Source: an uncultured Bacilli bacterium
GTDB lineage: Bacteria; Bacillota_I; Bacilli_A; RF39; UBA660
NCBI GenBank assembly: GCA_934096945.1
Contig: CAKOND010000006.1
Location: 1-64,000, forward strand
DNA length: 64,000 nt
Direction: 5' to 3'
Positions 11,396 through 20,410 of the stretch are shown here, one piece after another (within the stretch, counting starts at the first letter, position 1; each line of letters opens with the position of its first letter). Position numbers and translations under genes: made by a program. The notes beneath the pieces are model-generated. The model searched no databases. It was given only the letters and a program-made list of their open reading frames with translations, and was not told the origin of the DNA.

Positions 11396-11448
11396 TTTTA
11401 GTATCTTCTTTTTTATAGAATTTATACAGTATTTATTTTAGAAAAAAA

Positions 11449-11524
11449 TAAGACCTTTTAAAGTCTTATCTTGCTCTTGTATATCTTTCTTTTGGATCTA
11501 AATATTTTTTTCTAAGTCTTATTT
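11449..11524 (-). pseudogene. Copy of the typA 3' end and terminator (direct repeat A)
   Basis: These 76 bases match 12945-13020, the 3' end of typA with its stop codon and terminator hairpin, with only two differences. The copy still encodes the last ~19 TypA codons, with one Arg to Thr change four residues before the stop. It lies directly downstream of the Hint-domain gene and probably serves as that gene's terminator (hairpin 11448-11469 with T run). It is a fragment, not a gene. Confidence 0.9.
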
Positions 11525-11529
11525 TTGCT

Positions 11530-12735
11530 CTATAAGACAATATTTTTACTTCTTCGATTGCCTGAAAGTAATCCATTTGCAAAGTAATTATTATATTTTT
11601 CAGTAAACAATGTACAATGTTTTATTTCTTCTTCAATATGTTCATGTTTAATTAATTTAATTTTTTTATTTTCTATATTTATACCATGTTCTCCGATATT
11701 CCATTCTTCCATATACATAAATTTACTATTTTCAACATTATAAAATCGGTGTCTATGTACGGTAGTTATAATTGTTCCATCATCAAAATACCAATTATCA
11801 TAACATGTATGTTTTTTATTCATTTCTCCATCACATTCAATAACTGTATCTGTATCTAACTCTAGTGTTACAGGGTTAATGCATATTACTTTATCTCCGA
11901 CTTTAATATCTTTTAGTTTTTTACGTCTTCTTCGTTTCTTACCTTTTTCATCTATTTCTTCAACGTCTATTAAAGTTTCTGGAGTAAGGCAAGTTGCATA
12001 AGTTTCACTTACAAAATATTTATTTTCTGTTTGATGTGTAAAATAGTCATTTAATAATTGCAATTGATTTTTAATGACCTTATTTCTCATTATAATGAAT
12101 GTTTCGTTAGTATAAAAACTTTCCGTCATATTCCCATTATATGGAACTCCATCTTGTATTTTTGCTAATGCAAGGATTGACATATGTACACCAGAACCAA
12201 TGACAAACAAATTATCATTAATTTTTTTCCCTAAGCAATATGGATAATAACCATCTTTTGAACAAGTATTATTTTCTGGCCCAGAATATGCCACTATTTG
12301 ACTTTTATAACCCCAATTATCAGAATAACTCGAGTTGAGCCATTCTTCCCATGTCATATTTGGTGAAGCTTGAAACAATACATTATCTAAGTAAAAGTCA
12401 AAACCAACATCAAAATATACATAACACTTATCTAAAGTATTTCCTGACATAAGCACTGTTTTATTTGTATCATCCCATGAAAGTTCTCCACCATTTTCAC
12501 ATTTTGACAATTCTGAATTAAAAAAATATCCTTCTGTTGGCCAACTATCTCTTGTAGTCATCTCATAATTACCTGAACCAGCTTCTGTTTCTAACATCAT
12601 TGATATTGCATTTTCATTTTTTATTTGTTTTTTATTTTCTTTTTCAAAATTATCATTTTTTTCATGTCCTATAACAATTCTTAGTGATAAAAAAGATACC
12701 GCAATAATCATCATTAATATTATATTTTTCTTCAT
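11530..12735 (-). CDS. Secreted protein with C-terminal Hint (hedgehog/intein-like) domain
   Basis: Unknown surface or exported protein of 401 residues. Residues 1-23 form a signal peptide or signal anchor. A middle region (about 45-110) rich in Trp, Gly and Asp (TTRDSWPTEGYFFN and CENGGELSWDD) looks like a surface-protein module. From C249 a Hint domain runs to the end: CLTPETLID, then the TTVH block with H327, then YFANGLLSGN ending in N393. The residue after N393 is Arg, not Cys/Ser/Thr, so full intein splicing is unlikely and N-terminal self-cleavage is the likelier activity (bacterial intein-like type). A perfect AAGGAG ribosome site precedes the ATG. The gene is flanked by copies of the typA 3' end. 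Confidence 0.75.
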   Translation of the reverse strand: MKKNIILMMIIAVSFLSLRIVIGHEKNDNFEKENKKQIKNENAISMMLETEAGSGNYEMTTRDSWPTEGYFFNSELSKCENGGELSWDDTNKTVLMSGNTLDKCYVYFDVGFDFYLDNVLFQASPNMTWEEWLNSSYSDNWGYKSQIVAYSGPENNTCSKDGYYPYCLGKKINDNLFVIGSGVHMSILALAKIQDGVPYNGNMTESFYTNETFIIMRNKVIKNQLQLLNDYFTHQTENKYFVSETYATCLTPETLIDVEEIDEKGKKRRRRKKLKDIKVGDKVICINPVTLELDTDTVIECDGEMNKKHTCYDNWYFDDGTIITTVHRHRFYNVENSKFMYMEEWNIGEHGINIENKKIKLIKHEHIEEEIKHCTLFTEKYNNYFANGLLSGNRRSKNIVL

Positions 12736-12772
12736 ATGTACTCCTTATCAGCAACTTATCTATTGTAAATAT

Positions 12773-12801
12773 ATAATACCGCAAATATGTTCACAAGTCA
12801 A
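12773..12801 (-). promoter_or_regulatory. Promoter of the Hint-domain gene
   Basis: Minus-strand TTGACT (12796-12801), a 17-bp spacer and TATTAT (12773-12778). Inverted arms TCACAA (12791-12796) and TTGTGA (12810-12815) straddle the -35 box, a possible operator. Confidence 0.7.
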
Positions 12802-12936
12802 CTCACATGTTGTGAAAATTGTTACAAATATTTTGGTGATAAATACGTACTATACAGAGAGATTAAAATGGGTTAGAGATTGCAAAAATGTAACACAAAA
12901 ACAATTATAAAATTGGTAAATATCAATTTTATTTTT

Positions 12937-12965
12937 AAAAAAAATAAGACCTTTTAAAGTCTTAT
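12937..12965 (-). terminator. Terminator of typA
   Basis: Minus-strand hairpin with arms ATAAGAC and GTCTTAT (12944-12950, 12959-12965), overlapping the typA stop codon, followed by a T run. Confidence 0.75.
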
Positions 12966-13020
12966 CTTGCTCTTCTATATCTTTCTTTTGGATCTAGATA
13001 TTTTTTTCTAAGTCTTATTT
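12945..13020 (-). repeat. Direct repeat B: 3' end of typA
   Basis: The intact partner of the copy at 11449-11524; 74 of 76 bases agree. It covers codons ~583-600, the stop and the terminator stem of typA. Confidence 0.9.
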
Positions 13021-14764
13021 CTGTTGGTGTTACTTCAATATATTCATCATCTTCGATAAATTCTAAAGCTTCTTCCAAAGTAAATTTCTTAGCTTTGTTA
13101 AGCACAATTGCATCATCAGCATGAGCACTTCTGGTATTTGTAAGTTCCTTATTCTTGCAAGGGTTAACATCTAAGTCCCCTTCTTTATTGGAAATACCAA
13201 TAATCATACCAATATATACTTCAGTTGATGGATCTACGATCATTGTTCCACGACTACTTAAATTGTAAAGAGAATATCCAAATGTTGTACCATTAACCAT
13301 AGAAACAAGGACACCATTTTTACGTCCTGAAATAGGTCCAGCATAAGGTCCATATGAGTCAAATGAACGAACCATGATACCTTCGCCTTTTGTTTCAGTA
13401 ATAAATGACCCACGATAACCAATTAATCCTCTAGTTGGCACTAAATATTCGGCTTTTGTATATCCTATTTCACCCGGAGTAACACTTTGCATTATACCTT
13501 TTCTTTCATTTAATGAATTAATTACTGTTCCTGAATATTCATTTGGGACATTAACAATAACTTTTTCATATGGTTCTTCTTTTTTACCATCTACTTCTTT
13601 AAAAATAACTTCTGGTTTTGATACAGATAATTCATATCCTTCTCTTCGCATGTTTTCAAGTAAAATTGATAAGTGTAATTCTCCACGACCACTAACTTTA
13701 AACCCATCAGCACCTTCTAATTGTTCAACTTTTAATCCTACATTAGTTTCTAGTTCTTTTTCAAGTCTATCTTTTAAATGTCTGCTTGTTAGAAATTTTC
13801 CACTTTGACCTGCAAAAGGAGAATTATTAACTAAGAAGTTCATTGATAATGTTGGTTCTTCAATAATAATTTTAGGAAGTGGATCAATAACATCTTTTTC
13901 ACAAATAGTATCACCAATTGATACATCTGAACATCCAGCAACTGTTACAATATCACCAAAGTAAGCAACTGGTACTTCAACTCTTTTAATTCCTTCATTA
14001 ACAAATAGTTTTGTAACACGGAAACATTCAACTTTTCCTTCATTTGTTGCAAGTGATACAGTTTCACCAGCTTTTATTTTACCTTTGTTAATTCTACCTA
14101 TACCAAGTCTTCCAATATAATCATCATAAGCAAGTTGACAAACTTGTAATTGAAGGGGATCATTTTCATTTCCTTCAAAAACTTTAGTATTATTTACTAT
14201 TGTTTCAAATAATGGAGTTAAATCTTTGCCTTCATCACCCATATTGTATACTGCATAACCACTTCTAGCACTACCATAAAGAATTGGAAAATCAAGTTGT
14301 TCATCTGTTGCACCAAGTTCCATGAATAAATTAAATGTCATATCAACAACTTCTTCAGCTCTTTCATCTTTTTTATCAATTTTATTAATAAATAAAATTG
14401 GTTTTAAATTATTTTGTAATGCTTCTTTTAAAACGAATCTTGTTTGAGGCATTGGTCCTTCAGCAGAATCCACAAGTAAAATAACTGTATCAACAGTTTT
14501 AATAACTCTTTCAATTTCACTTGAAAAATCAGCATGGCCTGGAGTATCCACAATATTAATCTTATAATCCTTATATTTAATAGCGCAGTTTTTAGCAGTA
14601 ATTGTAATACCTCTTTCTTTTTCAATATCTCCGCTATCCATTACACAATCTACTAATTCTTCATTTGCTCTAAAAACACCACTTTGTCTAAGTAATCCAT
14701 CTACTAAAGTTGATTTACCAGCATCGACGTGTGCTACTACAGCAATATTAATTATTTTATCCAT
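12962..14764 (-). CDS. typA: Translational GTPase TypA/BipA
   Basis: Ribosome-binding GTPase related to EF-G, 600 residues, close to the usual ~610. The G1 motif AHVDAGKST (residues 11-19), G2 RGITI, G3 DTPGH and G4 NKID are all present in order, followed by EF-G-like beta-barrel and alpha/beta domains and the TypA-specific C-terminus. It is associated with stress-related translation and 50S assembly in other bacteria. It has its own consensus promoter at 14799-14827. The last 19 codons plus terminator are duplicated 1.5 kb downstream. Confidence 0.98.
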   Translation of the reverse strand: MDKIINIAVVAHVDAGKSTLVDGLLRQSGVFRANEELVDCVMDSGDIEKERGITITAKNCAIKYKDYKINIVDTPGHADFSSEIERVIKTVDTVILLVDSAEGPMPQTRFVLKEALQNNLKPILFINKIDKKDERAEEVVDMTFNLFMELGATDEQLDFPILYGSARSGYAVYNMGDEGKDLTPLFETIVNNTKVFEGNENDPLQLQVCQLAYDDYIGRLGIGRINKGKIKAGETVSLATNEGKVECFRVTKLFVNEGIKRVEVPVAYFGDIVTVAGCSDVSIGDTICEKDVIDPLPKIIIEEPTLSMNFLVNNSPFAGQSGKFLTSRHLKDRLEKELETNVGLKVEQLEGADGFKVSGRGELHLSILLENMRREGYELSVSKPEVIFKEVDGKKEEPYEKVIVNVPNEYSGTVINSLNERKGIMQSVTPGEIGYTKAEYLVPTRGLIGYRGSFITETKGEGIMVRSFDSYGPYAGPISGRKNGVLVSMVNGTTFGYSLYNLSSRGTMIVDPSTEVYIGMIIGISNKEGDLDVNPCKNKELTNTRSAHADDAIVLNKAKKFTLEEALEFIEDDEYIEVTPTEIRLRKKYLDPKERYRRAR

Positions 14765-14798
14765 AAAACTTCACCCTTTTTTTCGTAAATACCAATAG

Positions 14799-14827
14799 AT
14801 AATAATACAAAATGAAACAAATGTCAA
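14799..14827 (-). promoter_or_regulatory. Promoter of typA
   Basis: Minus-strand TTGACA (14822-14827), a 17-bp spacer and TATTAT (14799-14804). It is divergent from the rpsD promoter about 60 bp away. Confidence 0.8.
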
Positions 14828-14888
14828 GAAAAACATTAATATTTTAGCCGCGAAAATTAACAAATTTTATGTTTTTTCTCAAAATAAT

Positions 14889-14917
14889 TTGACATACACA
14901 TAGAATTATTATATAAT
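14889..14917 (+). promoter_or_regulatory. Promoter of rpsD
   Basis: Plus-strand TTGACA (14889-14894), an exact 17-bp spacer and TATAAT (14912-14917), a full sigma-A consensus. The leader to the rpsD ATG is about 150 nt. Confidence 0.88.
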
Positions 14918-14935
14918 ACACTTGCAAGTTATTTA

Positions 14936-15017
14936 GGCAGAGTTGTACCTATAAATAATGTGTTTGAACCTTAATGGAATAAAGTATTCTTTACTGCCTT
15001 GAAGAAATTATTCAAAC
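14936..15017 (+). promoter_or_regulatory. S4-type ribosomal protein leader with a pseudoknot
   Basis: Two interleaved helices can form in the rpsD leader: GGCAG (14936-14940) with CTGCC (14994-14998), and GTTTGAA (14962-14968) with TTCAAAC (15011-15017). The crossing order makes an H-type pseudoknot. S4 is known to repress its own mRNA in Bacillus through such a leader, so autoregulation is the likely role. The pairing is seen; the function is inferred. Confidence 0.65.
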
Positions 15018-15076
15018 TCCCTATTTAATGGATATAACAGAATAAATATTTTGCAAATAAAATGAAAGGAGATTTT

Positions 15077-15679
15077 ATGGCAAGATATACGGGACCAGCT
15101 TATAAAAAATCAAGAAGACTTGGTTTTTCTACATTAGAAAATGGTAAAGATTTAGCTAAAAGACCTTATGCACCAGGAGCTCACGGACAAGATCGTCGTC
15201 GTAAGTTAAGTGAATATGGTATCCAAATGCAAGAAAAACAAAAGGTTAGAATTCTTTATGGACTTAATGAAAAACAATTCCACAAAGTATTTCTAAAAGC
15301 TTCAAAGATGCATGGTATTGCTGGGGAAAATTTACTTATCCTTCTTGAATCTAGACTTGATAACATGGTTTATCGTCTAGGTATGGCTAGAACTAGAAGA
15401 AGTGCTCGTCAAATTGTTAATCATGGACATATTTTAGTAAATGGTAAAAAGGTTGATATTCCTTCTTACACTACTAAAGTTGGTGATATAATTTCTGTTA
15501 AAGAAAATTCTATGAATCATCCAGCTATACTTGATTCAATTGAACAAAAGAGAACTGTTCCAGCTTTTCTAGAAATGGATGAAAAGAAATTAACTGGTAA
15601 ATATGTTAGACTTCCTGAAAGAAGTGAACTTAATCCAGAAATTAATGAACAACTTATCGTTGAATTCTACAACAGATAG
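15077..15679 (+). CDS. rpsD: 30S ribosomal protein S4
   Basis: Primary 16S rRNA-binding protein of the small subunit, 200 residues, a normal length. The N-terminus [16 protein letters not shown] and the S4 RNA-binding region (residues ~90-150, with [17 protein letters not shown]) are clear. There are no zinc-binding cysteines, so it is the zinc-free form. A longer in-frame ATG at 15062 is rejected because it overlaps the AAAGGAG ribosome site that serves the ATG at 15077. The gene is alone on the plus strand and ends in a bidirectional terminator. Confidence 0.98.
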   Translation: MARYTGPAYKKSRRLGFSTLENGKDLAKRPYAPGAHGQDRRRKLSEYGIQMQEKQKVRILYGLNEKQFHKVFLKASKMHGIAGENLLILLESRLDNMVYRLGMARTRRSARQIVNHGHILVNGKKVDIPSYTTKVGDIISVKENSMNHPAILDSIEQKRTVPAFLEMDEKKLTGKYVRLPERSELNPEINEQLIVEFYNR

Positions 15680-15686
15680 TATGTTA

Positions 15687-15718
15687 AAAACCAAAAGGTC
15701 ATTGTTCCTTTTGGTTTT
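15687..15718 (+). terminator. Bidirectional terminator between rpsD and the M16 peptidase gene
   Basis: Perfect 12-bp arms AAAACCAAAAGG and CCTTTTGGTTTT (15687-15698, 15707-15718) with an 8-base loop. T-rich ends occur on both strands. It overlaps the 3' end of the converging peptidase gene. Confidence 0.85.
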
Positions 15719-16985
15719 CTTTTGGCAAAAATACGCTTATTGCCATGTTATCAGTATCTATTAACTTAATTAAAGCATCTAAATCTTCTAAAGTTTCTTC
15801 TTCAAGTATTTCTTTTAGATTAGTTACAATCTTACCATTATTTAAAATATCATCTTGTAATCTATAGCTTACATTTTCAACATCTTCATAATCAAGAATG
15901 AGCGTGGCTATCGCAGCATTCTTTTTTCTTTTAAAGTCTATTTCATTAACACTTAAATCATTTAATTTACTCTTTACTCTTTTAATTAATTCTTCTTTGA
16001 AACTCGTTGTTGAAGTAATTGTTATAACAAAATTATCATCGTATATATCATTTGCTACAGATAAATTTTGAATAATACCTTTTTCTAGTAAATCTTCTCT
16101 AAAGTCTGATGTAGCACCAAATGTTATATTAAATAAAAGATTTGTTAGTATTTTAAGTTCTAATTTAGAGTAATCTTTAAATCTATTCATATCCATTTTT
16201 AATGTAAATTTTACCTGTGGATATGTTAAATTAATTTCTTCTTCCGTATACTTTTTGGTTACTTTTCTTGGTTCATTTTCTTTAATTATTATTGGATTTA
16301 AATAATCTTTAAATTCTTTTTTAGATAAGTTTTCTTCCACTATACTTGCCATTTCATATGGATTAAAATTTCCTGTAATAGTTAAAAACATATTTTGGGG
16401 ATGATAAAAGGCATCAAAGGCAAGTTTTACATCGTCAAGCGTTATGCTTTCTACTTCTTCAGGAGTACCGGTGATAGTGTTTCTAAATTTGGATTTTTGT
16501 AAAGTGTTTTTTAATGTATGGAAAAATATAATACTATATGGATCATCTATTCCCATGTTGGCTTCTTCAATGATTATACCTTTTTCTTTAGCTATGTTTT
16601 TCTTCGTAAAATATGGTGTATAAACAAAATCAAGTAATTCTTCTAGATTTTCCTTTTTATTTTTAGTAGCAAATACTAAGTATGATGTATAATCAAATGT
16701 TGTAAATGCATTTGAGTCTCCGCCAATTTTATAAAACTTATCATGAGCTGTAGTTTCTTCATCAATATTGAATTTAACATGTTCAAGAAAATGAGCAAGT
16801 CCATTTGGTACTTCATATGTTTTCTTCCCTATTTTAAATTTAGTATGGACTGAACCATATTTTACTGATAATGTAGCATACATGCTACTTATTTTTTCAT
16901 TAACCCACATATATATTTTAAGACCAGTTTTAGTTTCATAAACATATATTGTTTCATTTAATCCTTTTAGTTTTAACTCTTCCAT
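15699..16985 (-). CDS. ymfH: M16 family zinc peptidase (YmfH-like, catalytic partner)
   Basis: Insulinase-type metallopeptidase, 428 residues. The inverted zinc motif HFLEH is at residues 65-69, and the downstream glutamate lies in KGIIIEEAN about 75 residues later, as the family requires. No signal peptide is seen, so it is cytoplasmic. Its ATG overlaps the stop of the upstream M16 gene by one base (TAATG). The upstream partner lacks the zinc motif. Such active/inactive pairs (YmfH/YmfF in Bacillus) work as heterodimers. Substrate unknown. Confidence 0.9.
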   Translation of the reverse strand: MEELKLKGLNETIYVYETKTGLKIYMWVNEKISSMYATLSVKYGSVHTKFKIGKKTYEVPNGLAHFLEHVKFNIDEETTAHDKFYKIGGDSNAFTTFDYTSYLVFATKNKKENLEELLDFVYTPYFTKKNIAKEKGIIIEEANMGIDDPYSIIFFHTLKNTLQKSKFRNTITGTPEEVESITLDDVKLAFDAFYHPQNMFLTITGNFNPYEMASIVEENLSKKEFKDYLNPIIIKENEPRKVTKKYTEEEINLTYPQVKFTLKMDMNRFKDYSKLELKILTNLLFNITFGATSDFREDLLEKGIIQNLSVANDIYDDNFVITITSTTSFKEELIKRVKSKLNDLSVNEIDFKRKKNAAIATLILDYEDVENVSYRLQDDILNNGKIVTNLKEILEEETLEDLDALIKLIDTDNMAISVFLPKENQKEQ

Positions 16986-18250
16986 TATTTATTTCTCCCT
17001 TCTAGGGTAAATACCGTATTTAATTTTACTTTCTTAGCAACATTTATAATATCTTCCTTTTTAATATTTTTAAACATTTCAATTCTTTCTTCAGGCATTG
17101 GTAAGTTGTCAAAAATGTGGAAGACGTAATTATTTATTATCGAAACATTGTTATCTAGTGACATATCTAAAGAAATTATCATATTATTAATTGCATCCTT
17201 GAGCTCTTCTGAAGAAAAGTTTCCATTTTGCATATTTTTTAATTCTTTTTTTACTAGTGATGTAGCTTTTTTAACATTTGCTTGTTCCAAAGAAATATGC
17301 ACTAGTAATAATTTATCATATTTTAAATACATACTACTTATTTGATAACATAAACTATTTTTTTCTCTGATACTTTGATATAGTTTTGATGTAAGGCCAC
17401 CACTTCCATATAAATAATTAAAGACATTGAAAGTAATATTCTTTTCTATTTCTGTTAAATTCTTTAAATTAAATATCATTACTAAATTAGCTTGAACATT
17501 ATCTGATGACATACTTCTTACTTTTGGCTTTTTAACTTCTTTATTATCTACCATTAAATCAAAGTTTTCTTCAATAATATATCTATTTTTAAAATATTTT
17601 TTTATCCTTTCCACGGTTTCGTCCATATCTAAATTGCCAATTAAAAATATATCTACTTTAAAATTCTTTCTTAAATTTTTATAGGTTTTGTATAGACTTG
17701 AAGGAGTTATTTTTTCTAAATTTTCTAAATTTCCTAATAATTCATATGATGTTGGTGTGCTAGTATCCATAGTTTTAATTGCTTCTTTAATACTTTGTTT
17801 GACAGGATTTTCTTTTAAACTATTTATTTCTCTTTTTATTCTTTCTTTTACTATGTTAAATGTTTTTAAATCAAATTCATCATTTGTTATGTTAGGATTT
17901 TCTATAATATCAAATAAGGTTTTAAATACTTCTTCTTCATAGTTTTTGTCATCTATATATTCTGGATTGATAAAATCTAATGATACATGAAAATCTAGTG
18001 TGTTTCCTACTCTTAAAGTACTTGCAAAAATTACAATTTTGTATAGTTCTTCAAATCTTGTAATTAAATCTTTCTTACGTGGATACTTTTTACTCGACTG
18101 ACTTAACATATCTGCTAAAAAAGAATAAGCTCCCATTTCTTCTTTATTTGCAATATCCCTAAATATTACTTCTACATGACTAGTCTTAAATCTATCTGTT
18201 TTAATTGTATGAACATTAAAAGAATTACAGTTATAAGTTTTATATTTCAT
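16985..18250 (-). CDS. ymfF: M16 family peptidase-like protein lacking the zinc motif (YmfF-like)
   Basis: Insulinase-fold protein of 421 residues that aligns in layout with its neighbour but has no HxxEH motif. The equivalent place reads AYSFLADMLSQSSKKYPRK. It is therefore the predicted non-catalytic partner of the downstream YmfH-like peptidase. The ATG has a GAGGTG ribosome site and lies inside the last 11 bases of the HD-hydrolase gene, so all these genes are one operon. Confidence 0.85.
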   Translation of the reverse strand: MKYKTYNCNSFNVHTIKTDRFKTSHVEVIFRDIANKEEMGAYSFLADMLSQSSKKYPRKKDLITRFEELYKIVIFASTLRVGNTLDFHVSLDFINPEYIDDKNYEEEVFKTLFDIIENPNITNDEFDLKTFNIVKERIKREINSLKENPVKQSIKEAIKTMDTSTPTSYELLGNLENLEKITPSSLYKTYKNLRKNFKVDIFLIGNLDMDETVERIKKYFKNRYIIEENFDLMVDNKEVKKPKVRSMSSDNVQANLVMIFNLKNLTEIEKNITFNVFNYLYGSGGLTSKLYQSIREKNSLCYQISSMYLKYDKLLLVHISLEQANVKKATSLVKKELKNMQNGNFSSEELKDAINNMIISLDMSLDNNVSIINNYVFHIFDNLPMPEERIEMFKNIKKEDIINVAKKVKLNTVFTLEGRNK

Positions 18251-19349
18251 TTCGCACCTCTTTATTATTATGTTTAATTTTTAAAATTTTATTATACTCT
18301 TTTAATGTATAATCATCCGTCATGCCTGCGATATAATCAATTACTATTCTTTCTCTTTTATTTTTTTTGTATTCATCACACATATTACTTAAATAAGACT
18401 TAATTATATTACTTTCTTTATTATTTGTTTTTAAATCTTCCATGTATGTGTCAAATAATGTGTTTATCATAGTTTTTAAAAGATTTCTTTCTTCATCTGT
18501 ATAAGCTTTATAATAAATATTTTTATAATTGAAATCCTTTAGATCACTTATAGCTTTATAAACGTTTTCACTTAATTTTATATAGTTTTTACCTTCACTA
18601 TTTTTTATTATATCATTTATGATAGTACTAACTATTTCACTATTATTTTTTCCTAAAACTTTAGTTATATTTTCTGGTACATCTTCCCATTTTAAAAGTT
18701 TCATTCTAATTGCATCATCTATGTCACGACCTAAGTATGCAATTAAATCACTAATTCTTACTACACAACCTTCCAAAGTCATAGGTGAAAGTTTTTTACA
18801 TGCATCTTTATCTTTATAAGTACTTTCATATTCTTTTAAAAAGTCTTCCTTGCTTTTTTTGCATGGCCTATATATACCTTCTACTATTTCTCCATTATGA
18901 CAAAGAATTGCATCTAATGTTTGTAATGTTATATTTTTTCCTTTTCCATAGTTTTCAATATTCATTAAAAGTCTTACACTGTGAACATTATGATTAAAAT
19001 ATCCACATCCATTTTTTAAACTTATTTCATTTAGTATTGCTTCACCAACATGGCCAAATGGTGTATGCCCTAAATCGTGACCAAGAGCACCAGCTTCAAT
19101 TAAATCTTCATTTAAGCCAAGGCTCCTACCTATTGTTCTAGCTATTTTACTAACATATAAAACGTGTATCATTCTTTTAGTTAAATGATCATTTTCTTTA
19201 AAAGAAAATACTTGTGTCTTATCCATATATCTTGAAAATGCTAAGGAATATAGTATTTTATCTATATCTCTGAAAAAAGGTGTTCTAAAGTCACTTTCAA
19301 TTTTTTCAAAATATATTGCTTCTTCATTTTTACATGCGTATTTTTTCAT
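18240..19349 (-). CDS. HD-domain dNTP triphosphohydrolase (dGTPase-like)
   Basis: HD-superfamily phosphohydrolase of 369 residues resembling deoxyguanosinetriphosphate triphosphohydrolases. The metal site is visible: H62 (RMIHVLYV), H91-D92 with LGHTPFGH at 94-100, and a later Asp in CVVRISDLIAYLGRDIDD. It probably hydrolyses dNTPs to nucleoside plus triphosphate; the true substrate cannot be told. It overlaps the radical SAM gene by 4 bases and the M16 gene by 11 bases. Confidence 0.88.
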   Translation of the reverse strand: MKKYACKNEEAIYFEKIESDFRTPFFRDIDKILYSLAFSRYMDKTQVFSFKENDHLTKRMIHVLYVSKIARTIGRSLGLNEDLIEAGALGHDLGHTPFGHVGEAILNEISLKNGCGYFNHNVHSVRLLMNIENYGKGKNITLQTLDAILCHNGEIVEGIYRPCKKSKEDFLKEYESTYKDKDACKKLSPMTLEGCVVRISDLIAYLGRDIDDAIRMKLLKWEDVPENITKVLGKNNSEIVSTIINDIIKNSEGKNYIKLSENVYKAISDLKDFNYKNIYYKAYTDEERNLLKTMINTLFDTYMEDLKTNNKESNIIKSYLSNMCDEYKKNKRERIVIDYIAGMTDDYTLKEYNKILKIKHNNKEVRNEI

Positions 19350-20143
19350 TTTTTACCTCCATTTTTATTTAATTTATCTATAAAACCACAATGCTTACAT
19401 AATGGTTCTACTAGTTTTCCTTCTTTAAAACCATCTATCATATTTTGACACCTATCACTATTTATTATGGCTTCTAAATTATTTTCAAAAATATTTCCTA
19501 AACTTATGTTACCATTTCCATCTAAACAACAAGGAACAACTGTACCATCAACTAAAATACCTATGTGATCTTTTAAAGCATAACACTTACCTTTTGTTTT
19601 ACAAATATTATTATTTAAATCTGGCCAAGTAAATTTTTCGTCAAAATCTATGAAAACATTTTCTTCAAGCTTTCTAGAGTCTTCAATTTTTACATTATAT
19701 TTTTTCTCTAAAAACTTTATTATCTCATCATTTTTGCCCGTCCATAATCTGTAATTTATATAGGTATATTTTTTTAATTTATTTGTTACTTCAAATATAT
19801 TTTCTAAATAGTTTTCTCTATTGTTTTGACTACTATGAAGTGATATATTTATTTGTCTTACGTTTTTATTATCTTTAATATTTTTTAGCAAATAACCATT
19901 TGTTGTGATATTTACATAAAAATATTTACTTGCTTCATTAATAAATTCATTTATCAATGGATGCAAAAGAGGTTCTCCGAGAATGTGGAAATACAAGTAT
20001 TTTGTATAACCTTTTATTTTATTTAGAATTATTTTAAATTCATCCATGCTCATAAATTTAGGTGTGCGTTTATTATGAATACAAAAACTACAATTAAGGT
20101 TACAATTATTAGTTATTTCTATATATACTTTTTTATACTTCAT
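19346..20143 (-). CDS. Radical SAM protein with SPASM-like C-terminus
   Basis: Radical S-adenosylmethionine enzyme, 265 residues. The [4Fe-4S] motif CxxxCxxC is formed by C14, C18 and C21. The C-terminal part carries a cluster of cysteines (CKTKGKC, VVPCCLDG, CQNM and LCKHCG) of the SPASM type, which binds auxiliary Fe-S clusters in peptide-modifying or maturase enzymes. Substrate unknown. It is coupled by 4-base overlaps to a 71-residue membrane protein upstream and the HD hydrolase downstream. Confidence 0.85.
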   Translation of the reverse strand: MKYKKVYIEITNNCNLNCSFCIHNKRTPKFMSMDEFKIILNKIKGYTKYLYFHILGEPLLHPLINEFINEASKYFYVNITTNGYLLKNIKDNKNVRQINISLHSSQNNRENYLENIFEVTNKLKKYTYINYRLWTGKNDEIIKFLEKKYNVKIEDSRKLEENVFIDFDEKFTWPDLNNNICKTKGKCYALKDHIGILVDGTVVPCCLDGNGNISLGNIFENNLEAIINSDRCQNMIDGFKEGKLVEPLCKHCGFIDKLNKNGGKK

Positions 20144-20355
20144 AGAAAGAATAATATATCTATTTTCTCCATTATTTCTTCATTAAATAAGTTTGTAAGT
20201 CTTAGTATTCTAATTGATAAAGCAATTATAAAATATATACTTGCTATACATAATATTAATCCTATTACACCTTTAATTTTAAAAATTAATTCAAATATTA
20301 GAACAATTACACTAATAAGTAACATAATACTATATTTTTTTACATCTTCATTCAT
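20140..20355 (-). CDS. Small membrane protein, unknown
   Basis: A 71-residue protein with two hydrophobic segments (about 9-27 and 30-50) and a charged C-terminal end. No family is recognised. An AGAGGT ribosome site precedes the ATG, and its stop overlaps the radical SAM start by 4 bases. It is the first gene of the operon 20355-15699. A role as anchor or partner of the radical SAM enzyme is only a guess. Confidence 0.65.
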   Translation of the reverse strand: MNEDVKKYSIMLLISVIVLIFELIFKIKGVIGLILCIASIYFIIALSIRILRLTNLFNEEIMEKIDILFFL

Positions 20356-20410
20356 ATTTACCTCTTTCTTGTAATTATTATTTTATACTAATTTAATATT
20401 TTAAGCAACT

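Noticed and set aside
11530..12735. Active intein with homing endonuclease
   Set aside because: The Hint domain is only ~150 residues with no endonuclease insert, is at the C-terminus of the host protein, and is not followed by Cys, Ser or Thr.
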